DNA from: Mucor racemosus
Lineage: Eukaryota; Mucoromycota; Mucoromycetes; Mucorales; Mucoraceae
Direction of reading: 5' to 3'
Assembly (NCBI GenBank): GCA_027405735.1
Contig: JAPEHQ010000016.1
Location: 620,001 to 684,000 of the forward strand
Length of the DNA stretch: 64,000 bases
Shown: positions 24,401 through 36,433 of the stretch, one piece after another
Layout of the letters: each line of letters opens with the position of its first letter
Numbering within the stretch: the first letter of the stretch is position 1
Position numbers and translations under genes: made by a program
Notes under the pieces: model-generated
The model's input: only the letters and a program-made list of their open reading frames with translations
Databases searched by the model: none
Told to the model about the DNA's origin: nothing

Positions 24401-27400
24401 CTAAACTTGAGCAGGAACTCAACGAAAACAAAGCTAATCTTGAGACGGAACAAAGCAAATCGGCTGATTTAGCAGGAAAATTGAAGAAAATTGAAAATCA
24501 ACTTATTGAAAAGAAGAGCACCATCAAAACTCTTAGAGGTTCTGTCAAAGAAGAGCAGGCAGAGAAAATCAAGTTGAGAGAAAAGATACAAGCCTTGGAG
24601 ATTTCCAAAGAGGAATTAAGTAGTAGTTGCAGTAAATTAGAAGCTGAAGTTGAGCAAGAGCGCACAAAATTGAAAGAATTGCAGTCCAAGGTTGAAAAAT
24701 CCCAAGAAGCATGCATTATCCTTGAAAAGGAGCTTGAGGGTGAACGTAAAAAGTCATTAGATTTGGAAAATCAGGTCAAAGATCTCGAGGAACTCAAGGG
24801 CAATCATATTTCAAAACAATCAAGCCTTGAAAAAGAGCTATCAACATTGAAATCCGATCTTCAAGCAGAGCGTAGTAAAGCAGATGACTTACAAAGTAAG
24901 CTTGGTGATTTGGGTATGTTAAAGCAACGTGACACTGAAGAATTTGAAGCATCGACAGCCAAGCTTGAGGAGGACATGTCCGTGATCAAGACAGAGCTCG
25001 AATCTGAACGCACAAAGGCTGATGAGTTGCAACTTCAAGTTGAGCAACTCGAAAAACTGAAAGATCAGCAACTTCAAGAGCATCAAAACACTGCTTTCAC
25101 TATGCAAGATGAGCTATCAACCATCAAAAAACATTTACAATCAGAGCGTACTAAAGCAGATGAGCTTCAAAGCAAGCTTGAGAATTTAGACATGATGAAG
25201 CAAAAGGATCTCGAAACTCATACTGCCAACGTTGCTGAACTCGAAGAGAAGATGACCAACATCAAGGAGCAACTTCAAACTGAACGAGCTAATGCTGATC
25301 AATTCCAGCTTCAAATCTCAGAGCTTGAAATACTAAAGTCTCAGCATTTAAATGAAGCTAAAGAGAAGTCTGAGGTTCTTGAAACTACAAGTGCAGAATT
25401 GGCCACTCATCGTAAAAGGTCGGAAGATTTAGAGAAAGAATTGATTTCAATTAAAGAGCAATTGAAGGAGCAAGAGCAAGCAAATAATATTGCATTGGAA
25501 TCCAAGAATTCTGAGCTTGAGAAATCAAAGCAAGACTTGGAAAAGCTTCAAGAAGAGTTTAACAGTAAAGATCAACAACTTCTTGAAACTAAAGAATATC
25601 TTAGTACTCGTGATAAAGAACTAGCAAAGCTTGAGAAAGTTATTCCAATGCTGAAACGTGAAACAGAAGAACTCAAGTCAACCAAGAAGCAATTGATTGA
25701 AAAAGAATCACAATTCAATGAATTAAACACCAAGATTACAAGCATTGAGCATGAAAAGAAAGACTTGCAGAGCAAGTTGGAATCAACAATAGAAGAATTA
25801 GGGAAAATCAAGGCTGATCTACAGGAATGTGAGGAGCAAATTGCAACCAATGCTGGCCAGTTTGACCAGTTCAAAGAGCAGCAAGATCGTCATGCAGAAG
25901 AATTGTCAATACTTCAAACACAATCAGAAGAAAAGCTTAAAAATGAACAAGACGAAGCCAAGCAGCTTCGCGAACAATTAGAGGGTTTAAATGATAAGCT
26001 CAAAGAACAAAGTACATCTTATGAAAGCCTTCGATCTGAATCAAGTCAACTAGAAGAGCAAGTCAAAGATTTAGAATTACTACAAGGTCAATTATCTGAA
26101 GTACAAGAGCAAGCAGATCAACAAAAGCTTCAAATTGTAAATTATCAAAAGCAAATTAAAGAAGAAACAGACGCTAGAAAAAATATTGAAGCTAGACAGC
26201 AAACGCTTGAAGAACAATTGAAAGACTTTGATCAACTCAAGGCTAAACTTTCCGAAACTGAACAATCTCTCCAGGAAGTAACCATCAAACATGATCAAGA
26301 GCAAGCTTTGCTTGATGAAGCCAGCAAGAAAAATGTCACAATGCTAGATACTCATGGCAAAGAAATTGCAGATTTGAAGAAATTGTTGGACGATTATAAA
26401 TCTCAAGTAAAGAAATTAACAAACGAGATAGCTGAAACAAAGCAACAGCATGAAACTGAAAGTGCCAGCAAAGCAGACAATTCTAGTAAACTACAATTCC
26501 GCATTAGTGAGCTCGAATCACTATTAGACAATAAATCAAAAGAATTAGAAAAAGCTAAAAGCAATGCCGATGAGCAAATTTACAAGAACGAATCAGCAAG
26601 TAGTGATGAGCTTTCAGCCAGGTTAGGCAAACTTGAATTGGAACTTGCAGACCGTGAAAAAGAAACAAAGAAGCTCCGTGGTCAATTAAAGCTAGTCAAA
26701 AATCAAAACAGTGTTCAATTAAAGAAGAGTGAATCTGCCTTGAAAGCAAAGGAGAGTGAATTTGAAGAATATCGCAAAAAGGCTGAAAGTGAGGCTGCCA
26801 ATACTTCAAGAGAAGTCAATAATACTCCCAAGTCTTCCAATGAACGAAAAGCAGAAATTCAATTGAATGAGCTCAGAAGACAATTACAAACTCGTGATAA
26901 AAAGGTCGAGCAAATGCATCAACAGATCAATGGATTATTAGCTGTAGAGAAAGAATTCAGACGCTTGAAGGATGATTTGGAAACCAGAGAACAAAAAGTA
27001 TCTGAACTGGAGGCTGCCATTGAAAAGAACAAGCGTGAAGCGTCTGAGGATGATCATGATAAGCAACTCACTCCAACAGAAAGTGAGCTCAAAATCAAGG
27101 AACTCCGTGATAGAGTACGTGAACTGGAAGCCAAGGTGGCCGAAACACCTGAAACTTCAGAATTGAAGAGTCGCTTGGAAAGACAATTTGAAGCCTTCAA
27201 CACACTACGAACAGAGATCTCAACTCAACGTGAAAGACAATTCGATTCTGAATCCAAGCTTGAAAAGGATAAATCTACCATTGAGCGAGAAAAGAAGGAA
27301 TTGGAATTGACAATTCAAAGATTAAGGAGTGAATATGAAGTACATTTGGAGAAGATGTGGAAACAGTATGAAGAAATGAAGGAACATCATGAAGGAGATT

Positions 27401-27660
27401 TGCATCTAGGTCGTTCTGCTTTAGATGCTGCCCAAGTTAAGTTGATGATGAATGGTTATAGTCCTGTGAGTGAGAATGGCTTCGAATGGTCAAATACTGA
27501 CGATGAAGCAGAGGAGGGCGACGATGAGGTAAACAAAAACGTTCCTACAAAACATATTCCTGCTGTAGGCAAATTACCACCATTAGAAAAACCGAAGTTT
27601 TCTGAATTCTTGGATGTTCCAAGATGCGATAGTTGTAGCACTGAAGTTTTTGAAATTTAA
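21405..27660 (+). CDS. Giant coiled-coil protein, golgin-like
   Basis: Three exons, 21405-21461, 21546-21788 and 21850-27660, give 6111 nt and 2036 aa. The N-terminus MSTAEDQARKAKLAAAKKR, spliced to LKKFQSKK, resembles the Lys-rich start of GM130-type golgins (AAKKKLxxFQ). A short disordered Pro/Ser/Thr region follows, and then about 1800 residues of nearly unbroken coiled coil. The rod contains a loosely repeated motif of about 50-60 residues with the signature SERTKADELQSKLEDLxxxK, seen more than ten times, which suggests growth by internal duplication. The C-terminus is acidic (DDEAEEGDDE), then Pro/Lys-rich, and ends CDSCSTEVFEI; no GRIP domain or transmembrane anchor is evident. The likely role is as a tether or scaffold on Golgi or vesicle membranes, but a spindle-pole or cytoskeletal coiled-coil protein cannot be excluded. 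Confidence 0.8.
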
Positions 27661-29953
27661 TCATGTTTTTTTGTATAAATAAATAGTTGAAAGTTGGAGA
27701 GTATACCGAAATCTGGAGTAAATGTAGTAGTTTTGATAAGGGGTCTAAAAAGAAATATAAATAAAGAAATATGTACATAATTTATAAATGATTCTCAACG
27801 TATGGCTGAATAAAGTATAGCTACTAACAGCAGCATGCATTTTTTGCACTCATTTTATCAACAATGTTTTAGATAGCAAACAATGTATAATATTTTGCTA
27901 CTGAGGTTTGCATTTTGGCCAGTGATTTATCTTGAAATCTTGTTTTACTAATGCTCCATCAAAAATATACATTTTCTATAAATTTAGAAAGTATTTGGTA
28001 GATAACGCTGTCTACTATTTGTTTTATCATTAACTGCTGACCATCTAATAAATCAACTCATTCAAGAAACAAAGGTTTACGATTTTCTAATATTTTTCTA
28101 GTATCTATTTGTTCGAAACCTGACGGGGGGGTTTCTTTTTGAAAATAAAGATAAAATATATTGCACTACAACTTTGATTATACATAAAGATAACGCTTGC
28201 TTAATCGTTTCGGTAGTTGACATTGCCATACATGTTGGCTTTGGCTGATATAGCGCTATTTCTAATTTAAAATGGTCTGTGAAGCCACAAACCCACTCGA
28301 AAAACAGGGCGATTGACACTATCTACGATTTAATTAGCAAATCAGTGGAATGCTAAAACTTTAATTATGGATACTATTACAGATGTAGTGTATATTTTGG
28401 AATTTTCAGCCCACTTGGAACAATATTCGGGCATTTTTCTAGTTTCTTCATTTTTTAAGCAGAGAGAGAGATTTTTTTAAAAAATGTATGCTAAACTCCT
28501 TCAAAAACAGCTGTTAGCTAATGAGATTAAAATATATCATTTGTATATTTACTATGCATTAAATGCAACTTTAAAATTTAATTTTAAATTATTATTTGAT
28601 TTTATAAAACTTTTCAAAGAATATCTGAAACAGCCCATACAAATAGGTGAACAAAGTGTGCGTTTCCATTCCCTCCTTCTCACGACGACACAGAGAGGCT
28701 GCTGAAACTTTAAAATTATGTGGATAAACCCTAGATCTACCTACCATTGCAACGAGAGCTCATTTGAATCCAAATTCAGCGAGAACTGGTGTGTTTACTG
28801 ACCGTAGAAGGTGTAAATATAACAGATAACCCACTTGCTGTTCAAATTTACCAAATGCACAATTATCCACGAAAGCTGAAACTTGGATCATGTATTTATC
28901 TGGTATAATACTAAATATATGTAAAATTAAGGCTTGCTTGGGTTCATAGTTGTTATGGAAAACTGATTTTAAGCTGGTTTCAATAAAAGTGCACAGCAAA
29001 ATACAAACTGGCGTCTTTACTGAACTTTTAACGTAAAATAGCTCATGAAGGGTAAAACCTTTGCAGTACTTTTGATATCAATACATAACTAATTGTATGT
29101 AGGAATCTAAGCTTCTTATTTGGGTCAGTATTCATAGAGATCAAGATGCATTCTAGTTTCCTCAGTGATGCATCATTTTTAACTGGATGTCTGGTTCAAA
29201 AGTAAAGCAACATTTAAAACATAACTCAGGAACCAAAAATTATCTCAATTGAACACCAACTAGAACCAAGGTTCCGTATTATGACACATTATTATAATAC
29301 TATGGGGAAAAAATGCAAGTTCATGATACATGAAAACAATGTAGTTTTTGATTTTTAACATTATTAACTAGGGAAACCATGATAACATTAAAATAATGTA
29401 GATAAATGATATCATTTAAGTACATTTACGTACATTAATTAATGTTAACATGAATCCTTTTTACCTTATTTATCATATTTTATCATTATTTTATTATTAT
29501 TTTTCCCGTAGTCCTATTTTACATTTATATATTCTGATGAATCAATCAGACATAAGAAACAACATGATATTAACTGATTTTTTTTGTAATTTTCTCTATG
29601 CATATAATAAGTTATGAAAGCTAATATCTGATATATTTGAAGTAACTGTTTTCTAAAATTAATAATAATTAGACAAGAGTAAAAGGTGAGGTTTTATTCA
29701 ATGTAGAGAATGAGATTATATATAGAAGAAATCATCAGGTGATACAATAGTTATTAATGGTGTAACAATAACAATATCCTGATAATACGGCTACCGTAGC
29801 GTTATATGTAGATTCTGATATAACAGTGACTATTTGTATTACTTATGTCCATGTAGAAGTGCAGTTTACTTGGATCAATATTTATATTATTTGGCTATTG
29901 ATATTTAACTGACAGTTGTTCTGTCGACTTTCAGTTATTCCGCAGTTTTGAAT
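27661..29953. other. Intergenic, no gene supported
   Basis: A 2.3-kb AT-rich stretch between the golgin-like gene and the retrotransposon. Short ORFs (for example 28484-28705 and 28760-28999) have low-complexity composition and no splice partners. The part just left of the element (about 29690-29953) may be an older decayed repeat, but I could not match it to anything else in the window. Confidence 0.55.
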
Positions 29954-29958
29954 ATATT

Positions 29959-30505
29959 TGTTTAAATATACACAATGAATAACTAGAAAATAAAGTTAAA
30001 ACTAGATATATTTATTGAGTATATTGTAGGTAAAAAGATAACGAATCCATCTCGAACGACATCAGGATTCAGGGTATTTATATGTTTTGGAAGCGTGGAT
30101 ATAGAGTCTACAATACAGAGTGTATGAAAGTATGATTTCATCTTCTTGAAGAACTAGTTGATTACAACATGATGATATAATAGGTTGGCCATAGCAAGTT
30201 TAGTAGGATACGACCAAGTTAAGTATATAGGATCTTCATGCTTGATTTACTTTAGATTGTGAATGTTGATACAAATGGAATAGTTGAATTCCATTTCCAG
30301 GAACGAGTTCATGATTGGCTCACTTCAGGATCTCAGGCTACACCATTTCATCATAGACTAAATGTAACATAACTAAATGAAATAAAATTGGCATACATCA
30401 TTATCACCTCATACTCATCCTTCTATGCTAAGAATAATGTCTACATAATCCTTTGAGCACTTCTACTAGTAATACATGTACCCAGTATAGTCTATGTCCT
30501 AAACA
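29959..30505 (-). repeat. 3' LTR of the retrotransposon
   Basis: 547 bp with TG...CA ends. It is identical to 35882-36428 except for one A/G difference close to its left end (TATACAC here, TATGCAC in the other). The purine-rich tract lies just to its right, as expected for the 3' copy of a leftward element. Confidence 0.97.
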
Positions 30506-30787
30506 TTCGTCCCCACCAGAATCGACAACACTTTGTGGTGGTGATTCGATAAATAACTCAAACAATAATTGGAATGACCCTGAAAATTCTGCAAAGATAA
30601 TAAGTTGACCATATAATCTCTGGAGATCCTACTCGCCAGTAAAAAACCGTGAAAATGCAAAACCCTGTGGGACAAAAGCATCTCAAGGAAAAAGGCAGAG
30701 CCTTGGCCACCAGCAAATTATATACAACACCCACATACACCGAATATCTTCTATACACTATATACATTTGTAGGAACCCGACATACT

Positions 30788-33700
30788 CTACACGCCAGAC
30801 TGGCCAGTTGACGACGCACTTGAACTTCGGGTTGTCCTTTGTTTTTTAGACAACTGAGAATTATTCCGCAATGCCGTTGTTGAGCTACTTTGTTTACGCT
30901 TATTGGTCTCAGGCACAGGCGATGCTTGATGAAATATGCGGTCCTCTTCTTGTTTTTGAAGCTGTACATGTTTTTTCCAATACTTCTGTAATATATGTGG
31001 ATCAGATACATCATCCGCTGTAATCCAAGAACACATTCTTTCACCGTAACCCTTCCACTTAATCAAGTATTCTCTATTCGCGGCTTTTCCACGATGATCG
31101 CGAATCGCTTCAATTTCAAAGTATTCGTCCTCGATAGATTTCTCGTCCACATTTACAACTTTCAACTCGGACGGTACATAATTGCGATGCAAAATTTCAT
31201 TCATTTCATCCTTGAGTTCATAAGAACCTCCTTGATTTCGACGAATCACAGTATAAGGTCCATCATAAATCGGACTCAATTTACTTGGCCTTTGACGCAC
31301 TTTGACCATAACATGGGAGCCGACCGGAATATCTACTAACATATGATTATCATCAAACCGTTTACGCATCAGTTCATTGATTTTCTTTTCTCTCTCATTA
31401 ATTGCAGGAAACACCATATTGTGCATGTATTCAATACGCTCCTCAAGTTCCTCGATTGACATTATGTCTTTCGGAATTGCATATTTATCTTTGTTCGCAT
31501 AATCATCCGGTAAGGTAACACGTCGTGCAAACATCAACGAAAACGGAGATGTTAACGATTTGCTCTTGATATATCGATTAATTGATAATTGCACCAATGG
31601 TAAATAATCACTCCATTCTCTCGCATTTGATTTGCTCATCTTTCGTAATGCATTCAACACTATCTTTACGCTTGATTCCGCAGATCCATTTGATCTTGGG
31701 GCATATGGGGTCGAATAATTGCGCTGAATACCCAAATTTGCTGAAATCGCTTGCAAAACGGCATTTTCAAACTCCGTACCGTGATCTGATTGGATGACAA
31801 GAGGAAAAGAGTAATCTCCGAACACTTTAATTAACTCTCGAGCAATACTCGTTGATTCCTTTGTTTTTAAGGGACGTACAATGATATATTTGGTACAAAT
31901 GTCTGTAATAACCAGAATATACACATACCCCTCAAATGTCGGTGTCAAAGGGCCAGCTAAATCAATTGATACTTGCGACATTGGCTGAATCGCTACCACA
32001 TTTTTTAAGGGATGCCATCCACGTTTACTAATATTGTGTTTTTGACACTCAATGCAGCTACTCACTAGTCTTCTAGCATCCTCATACACATTCGTCCAAT
32101 GAAGTCCTTGCGAATGTAATTCTCGAACAATAGCTTGCGCTCCAAAATGCCCAAACTGATGAATTTCTTGTAAAATCCCATCTCTATCTTCATCAGGTGG
32201 TGTTAAATAATCTAAATTCTCTTTCTTATTTTCTACTAATTGGGTCGCGAAGATGTTTAAGGCTCTGTCATTACTATACTTAGTCTTCTTCACCACTTTT
32301 CCTGATTTACGCTGCTTGAAGTTTTTCTTTGATCGCATATTACTCTGTGCCTCACTTTCTTCTAACAACAATTGGTTACTATTGGTCTCGATTGGTGGAT
32401 ACAACCGACTCAATAAATCAGGAAATATATTCATCGCTCCAGGAAGATGAATCACTTCAAAATTATAATCAAGTAATGTTTCAATCCATCCTGCCATCAT
32501 AGGATTCACAACTTTCTGAGAATGCAAATAAACTAAAGCTCGGTGATCCGTTAACACTCTGAAGGGACGACCATAAATGTACGACCGGAATTTCTTTAAT
32601 GCTAATACAATCGCATAAAGCTCTCTTTTTGTAGTGGACCAACGGCGTTGTGCTGGACTTAATGTACTCGAAATAAATCCTACATACTTATGACGACCTT
32701 TATCATCTTCTTGATAAATTACTGCTGCAGCCCCATATAAACTTGCATCACATGCAATAATAAAATCCTTCTCAAAATCTGGATAATTCAACAACAAATC
32801 TGCTTGTAAAATTTTCTTAATTGCCTCAAAGCATTCCGTATGAGCCGATGTCCAATTCTTCACAACGTCTTTATTGTCCTTAATCAAATCTGTAATTGGA
32901 GCCGCTACTCTATAAATCATCGGAATGTGCGAACGCAAATAATTTACCAACCCCATAAATTGTTGAATTTGCTTTTTCGATACTGGTCTAGGCCAATTGG
33001 CGACATTGGTACATTTCGATTTGTCCACTCTAATACCTTTATCATCAACCACAAAACCTAATAAACGCACTTTTTTCTGCATGAAATGACATTTACTCGG
33101 TTGGAGTATTAACTTTGCCTCTGTGAGTCTATCGATCACTGTCTTTACTGCTACTTTATAATGCTCGAAGTCAATTCCCGCAATAATTATATCATCTAAA
33201 AAATTTTGAGTTGTGGAAACTACTTGTCCAGTCTCTTTGTCTTTGACTTGTTGTAAACCCGATAACAAAGTCGAAAGTGTAAACTGGAACTGGCTTGGAA
33301 GTAGATTTAATCCGAAACATCCCTTCTTGAAGTAAAATCCTTGACCATTAAAGGAAAATGAACACTTGATTTGACTCGATTTTTCAATGGAAAATCTATG
33401 GTACGCGTTTTTTAGATCCGCAGTCCCAAAAAAGGACATGCCTCGAAGATTCTCAAATATATCTTTCACTAAAGGTATAGGGAAATTATATGGTGGAGGT
33501 AGGATGCTATTAAGCAACCGTACATCCAAACAAACACGATGATCTACAATATTTCCCGATTTGTCTCGCTTTGGTACTACTAATAAAGGACTATTAAACG
33601 ATGAATTAATTCTCGAACGCCCAATCGTTTCTGTTCGCAACCACTCATTAATCTGCTTCTCTACTACGGGTTTCAATGATTCTGCAATAGGATACGGACG

Positions 33701-35824
33701 ACGATGAGCTGTAGCTCCTTCTTTAGTTGGTAATCTAATAATCGATTCCGGCAATGGGCAATGTGATTCAATAGGAATCAAATCATTTTTTCTCAAAGAT
33801 TCCTTAATATACAATGAAAATTTCTCACGCTCCTCAACTGTACCTGCAGGTGCATTATCTGCTTCTAAGTCTTTACCTTCAAAATCTAAATTAATGTTCT
33901 CAAACATTTTCTCATCATGTTCCGTCGCATCCGAATGTTGATGCTCACTATCAATTCGAAAAGCTACACCTGTTAACCCAATGTTCATTTTTGGTAACAC
34001 ATCAATTCCTAGTAATATGTCAAAATCTAAATCTTTCTCAAATTTTACGACTTCTAAAGAATGTTCAAATACGATTCCATTCGCATACTTGAATTTCAAA
34101 GGAAATGTAACTGCAATTCTTCTCACTGACTTAGACAAAAACTTAAGATAACCATCAACTTTCTTCACATTTTTAATTTTCAAATTGTTTATTAAAAAAT
34201 TTAAACTTATACAACTGATTTGAGAACCAGTATCGACCTTGCCAATGGCCTTACACACGCTTTCATCTCTACAAATCAATAAAGGGGTCAACAACGTAAA
34301 GAAATTAGTCTCAATTTTCTTCTCATTAGTTGATGCTGACTTACATTGGAAACTAAGTTCCTCCATGAGATCGTCTTCCTCATCATTCTTTTCCTTTTCT
34401 TCATCTTTCTTGGCAGAAGAAGAAGAAGACGCAACACTCGTAGCAAAAACCTCGTGAGATAAAGCAGTCCCAGAGGGACCGACACCAGGGGGCTTCTTAC
34501 CACAATCATGGCCTCGAAAGAACTTCTCTCCACATTTTACGCATTTTCCTTCAGCTCTTGCTTTCTTAAACCGCAAGAAAGCGCAATCCTTGGTAGCATG
34601 TGTGTCATTGTTTCCATGCTGCTCACAATGGAATCTCTTGCTCACTCCGTTAGTACCAGCATCAGCACCAGCACCACCACGCTTAGATCCACCTCTTTTC
34701 CAAGCCGAAAACTTGCCAGAGGGCCCTTGAAACTCATTGACTCTTTCATTAGAAACCGGAGCCGCACCAGGCAACAACGAAGTTGCATGCGCATAGAAGC
34801 GATTATCATCACCCAACACATCTCTTGCTACTTGAGTAATACGATCGACAGTCCAGGCTTCACCTCCTTGTTCTCTTACTAAAGTAATTCGAACCGCAGT
34901 TTGAACCGGCAAAATAAGAGATGCCATGAACCGATCGGCCACACGAGGATCATCCAGCTGTAGACCTGCATTGTATACTGCTTGCTGGAATCTACAGGAA
35001 TAATCCATTATCGACTCAGAAACCTTCATTGTCATTGTAAAGACTAAATCCGTATTACGACGAGTAATCACCGCCGACCCAAAACGTCTTGAAAAAACTG
35101 CCTTCGCTTCTGACCAAGATACGCATTTTAAAAGAGTCTTGTCGACCCATGCTCGTTCTCCATTTGGCATACACAACGGCAACAGTTTAGCCCACTGGGA
35201 CTCCAAATCCAACGAAGACGAGTTCAATATGCTCTCAAATGTTCGTAAGTAATGATCTACACTCTCGAATACCTCTTCATTTGGAAATGCCTTCACCGCA
35301 GACGAGGACAACTGGAACTTGGGTAAGTCTCTGCGATTCAGAGCGAGACTTTCTCCTTTGGCTCTCTTGTTGGATACTACATGATCTGTTTCTCTCATCA
35401 CTTCCGCTTTGTAGCTCATCAAATCTACAATAGCCTTCTTATTCTTGACTATTTTAGATAACGCATCGAGTCTCTCATTTGCCGATGAAGCATTTGCCAC
35501 TTGCTTCATGAAAACCAAATTCTCTTCTCTCATGGTTTTAATAGCTTTTTCCACCAAAGCTCTCTCATCATTCTCCAATTCATCCACTACAGAGTTACTC
35601 GTAACAACACCAGAAGCCACACTACCTTCTTGTATAGGCGAGAGCACCATGGAACCAGAAATACTGCCACCAGAACCAACTTCATTCAATTGTGGACCAG
35701 CAGGAACCTCAACACCAGGAACTGCATCACCAGCAGGGACAACCATGGGATCCATTTCGAAATCCTCCAATCCTTCAGGAAACAAGGAAGCATTAAAATC
35801 TTGAGGTGAGGCGGATGAGGACAT
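30788..35824 (-). CDS. Gag-Pol polyprotein of the chromovirus
   Basis: A single frame of 1678 aa, with no shift between Gag and Pol. Visible domains by rough residue are: Gag about 180-360 (FPNEEVFESVDHYLRTFE), a variant zinc-knuckle region 400-441 ending CVKCGEKFFRGHDC, retropepsin about 530 (GKVDTGSQ), reverse transcriptase about 730-900 with FLDDIII at the YxDD site, RNase H about 1025-1140 (ACDASLYGAAAV, TDHRALVYL), integrase zinc finger about 1220-1260 (H-H-C-C; SSCIECQKH), integrase core with D, D and E at about 1286, 1346 and 1383 (SIDLAGP, SDHGTEFE, ESSVKI), and a chromodomain about 1568-1620 (YLIKWKGYGERMCSW). The chromodomain should steer insertion toward particular chromatin. The leader between the 5' LTR and the ATG is only 57 nt. 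All catalytic residues I can check are present, so the element may still be able to move. Confidence 0.96.
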   Translation of the reverse strand: MSSSASPQDFNASLFPEGLEDFEMDPMVVPAGDAVPGVEVPAGPQLNEVGSGGSISGSMVLSPIQEGSVASGVVTSNSVVDELENDERALVEKAIKTMREENLVFMKQVANASSANERLDALSKIVKNKKAIVDLMSYKAEVMRETDHVVSNKRAKGESLALNRRDLPKFQLSSSAVKAFPNEEVFESVDHYLRTFESILNSSSLDLESQWAKLLPLCMPNGERAWVDKTLLKCVSWSEAKAVFSRRFGSAVITRRNTDLVFTMTMKVSESIMDYSCRFQQAVYNAGLQLDDPRVADRFMASLILPVQTAVRITLVREQGGEAWTVDRITQVARDVLGDDNRFYAHATSLLPGAAPVSNERVNEFQGPSGKFSAWKRGGSKRGGAGADAGTNGVSKRFHCEQHGNNDTHATKDCAFLRFKKARAEGKCVKCGEKFFRGHDCGKKPPGVGPSGTALSHEVFATSVASSSSSAKKDEEKEKNDEEDDLMEELSFQCKSASTNEKKIETNFFTLLTPLLICRDESVCKAIGKVDTGSQISCISLNFLINNLKIKNVKKVDGYLKFLSKSVRRIAVTFPLKFKYANGIVFEHSLEVVKFEKDLDFDILLGIDVLPKMNIGLTGVAFRIDSEHQHSDATEHDEKMFENINLDFEGKDLEADNAPAGTVEEREKFSLYIKESLRKNDLIPIESHCPLPESIIRLPTKEGATAHRRPYPIAESLKPVVEKQINEWLRTETIGRSRINSSFNSPLLVVPKRDKSGNIVDHRVCLDVRLLNSILPPPYNFPIPLVKDIFENLRGMSFFGTADLKNAYHRFSIEKSSQIKCSFSFNGQGFYFKKGCFGLNLLPSQFQFTLSTLLSGLQQVKDKETGQVVSTTQNFLDDIIIAGIDFEHYKVAVKTVIDRLTEAKLILQPSKCHFMQKKVRLLGFVVDDKGIRVDKSKCTNVANWPRPVSKKQIQQFMGLVNYLRSHIPMIYRVAAPITDLIKDNKDVVKNWTSAHTECFEAIKKILQADLLLNYPDFEKDFIIACDASLYGAAAVIYQEDDKGRHKYVGFISSTLSPAQRRWSTTKRELYAIVLALKKFRSYIYGRPFRVLTDHRALVYLHSQKVVNPMMAGWIETLLDYNFEVIHLPGAMNIFPDLLSRLYPPIETNSNQLLLEESEAQSNMRSKKNFKQRKSGKVVKKTKYSNDRALNIFATQLVENKKENLDYLTPPDEDRDGILQEIHQFGHFGAQAIVRELHSQGLHWTNVYEDARRLVSSCIECQKHNISKRGWHPLKNVVAIQPMSQVSIDLAGPLTPTFEGYVYILVITDICTKYIIVRPLKTKESTSIARELIKVFGDYSFPLVIQSDHGTEFENAVLQAISANLGIQRNYSTPYAPRSNGSAESSVKIVLNALRKMSKSNAREWSDYLPLVQLSINRYIKSKSLTSPFSLMFARRVTLPDDYANKDKYAIPKDIMSIEELEERIEYMHNMVFPAINEREKKINELMRKRFDDNHMLVDIPVGSHVMVKVRQRPSKLSPIYDGPYTVIRRNQGGSYELKDEMNEILHRNYVPSELKVVNVDEKSIEDEYFEIEAIRDHRGKAANREYLIKWKGYGERMCSWITADDVSDPHILQKYWKKHVQLQKQEEDRIFHQASPVPETNKRKQSSSTTALRNNSQLSKKQRTTRSSSASSTGQSGV

Positions 35825-35881
35825 CAGTAAGTAAATTTTTGATTTGTAAATATATAATAAGTAGTAATTAACTTTAAAAAA

Positions 35882-36428
35882 TGTTTAAATATGCACAATG
35901 AATAACTAGAAAATAAAGTTAAAACTAGATATATTTATTGAGTATATTGTAGGTAAAAAGATAACGAATCCATCTCGAACGACATCAGGATTCAGGGTAT
36001 TTATATGTTTTGGAAGCGTGGATATAGAGTCTACAATACAGAGTGTATGAAAGTATGATTTCATCTTCTTGAAGAACTAGTTGATTACAACATGATGATA
36101 TAATAGGTTGGCCATAGCAAGTTTAGTAGGATACGACCAAGTTAAGTATATAGGATCTTCATGCTTGATTTACTTTAGATTGTGAATGTTGATACAAATG
36201 GAATAGTTGAATTCCATTTCCAGGAACGAGTTCATGATTGGCTCACTTCAGGATCTCAGGCTACACCATTTCATCATAGACTAAATGTAACATAACTAAA
36301 TGAAATAAAATTGGCATACATCATTATCACCTCATACTCATCCTTCTATGCTAAGAATAATGTCTACATAATCCTTTGAGCACTTCTACTAGTAATACAT
36401 GTACCCAGTATAGTCTATGTCCTAAACA
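35882..36428 (-). repeat. 5' LTR of the retrotransposon
   Basis: 547 bp, TG...CA ends, upstream of Gag-Pol on the minus strand; it should carry the element's promoter. See the 3' copy for the single difference. A diverged solo copy of the same LTR lies at 52420-52968. Confidence 0.97.
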
Positions 36429-36433
36429 ATATT

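Larger units (their letters stand above)
29954..36433 (-). mobile_element. Complete Ty3/gypsy chromovirus LTR retrotransposon
   Basis: A 6470-bp element (29959-36428) transcribed leftward, flanked by the 5-bp target duplication ATATT at 29954-29958 and 36429-36433. Both LTRs are 547 bp, start TGTTTA and end TAAACA, and differ at one base that I can see. One uninterrupted Gag-Pol frame lies between them. The gene order protease, RT, RNase H, integrase with a C-terminal chromodomain defines a chromovirus (Metaviridae of fungi). Just inside the 5' LTR the sequence (TTTTTTAAAGTTAATTAC) has no TGG start, so ordinary tRNA priming is not evident. Upstream of the 3' LTR a purine-rich GGTGGGGACGAA can serve as polypurine tract. 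The near-identical LTRs and intact frame point to a recent insertion. Confidence 0.97.

Noticed and set aside
22455..25874. Many Ser/Cys/Leu-rich minus-strand frames
   Set aside because: They are complements of the Glu/Lys/Ser-rich coiled-coil exon of the golgin-like gene.
28100..28330. tRNA-like GTTCGAAAC stretch
   Set aside because: No acceptor stem or other arms can be folded around it.
35445..35809. Two overlapping plus-strand frames of about 100-120 codons
   Set aside because: Antisense shadows of the Gag part of the retrotransposon.
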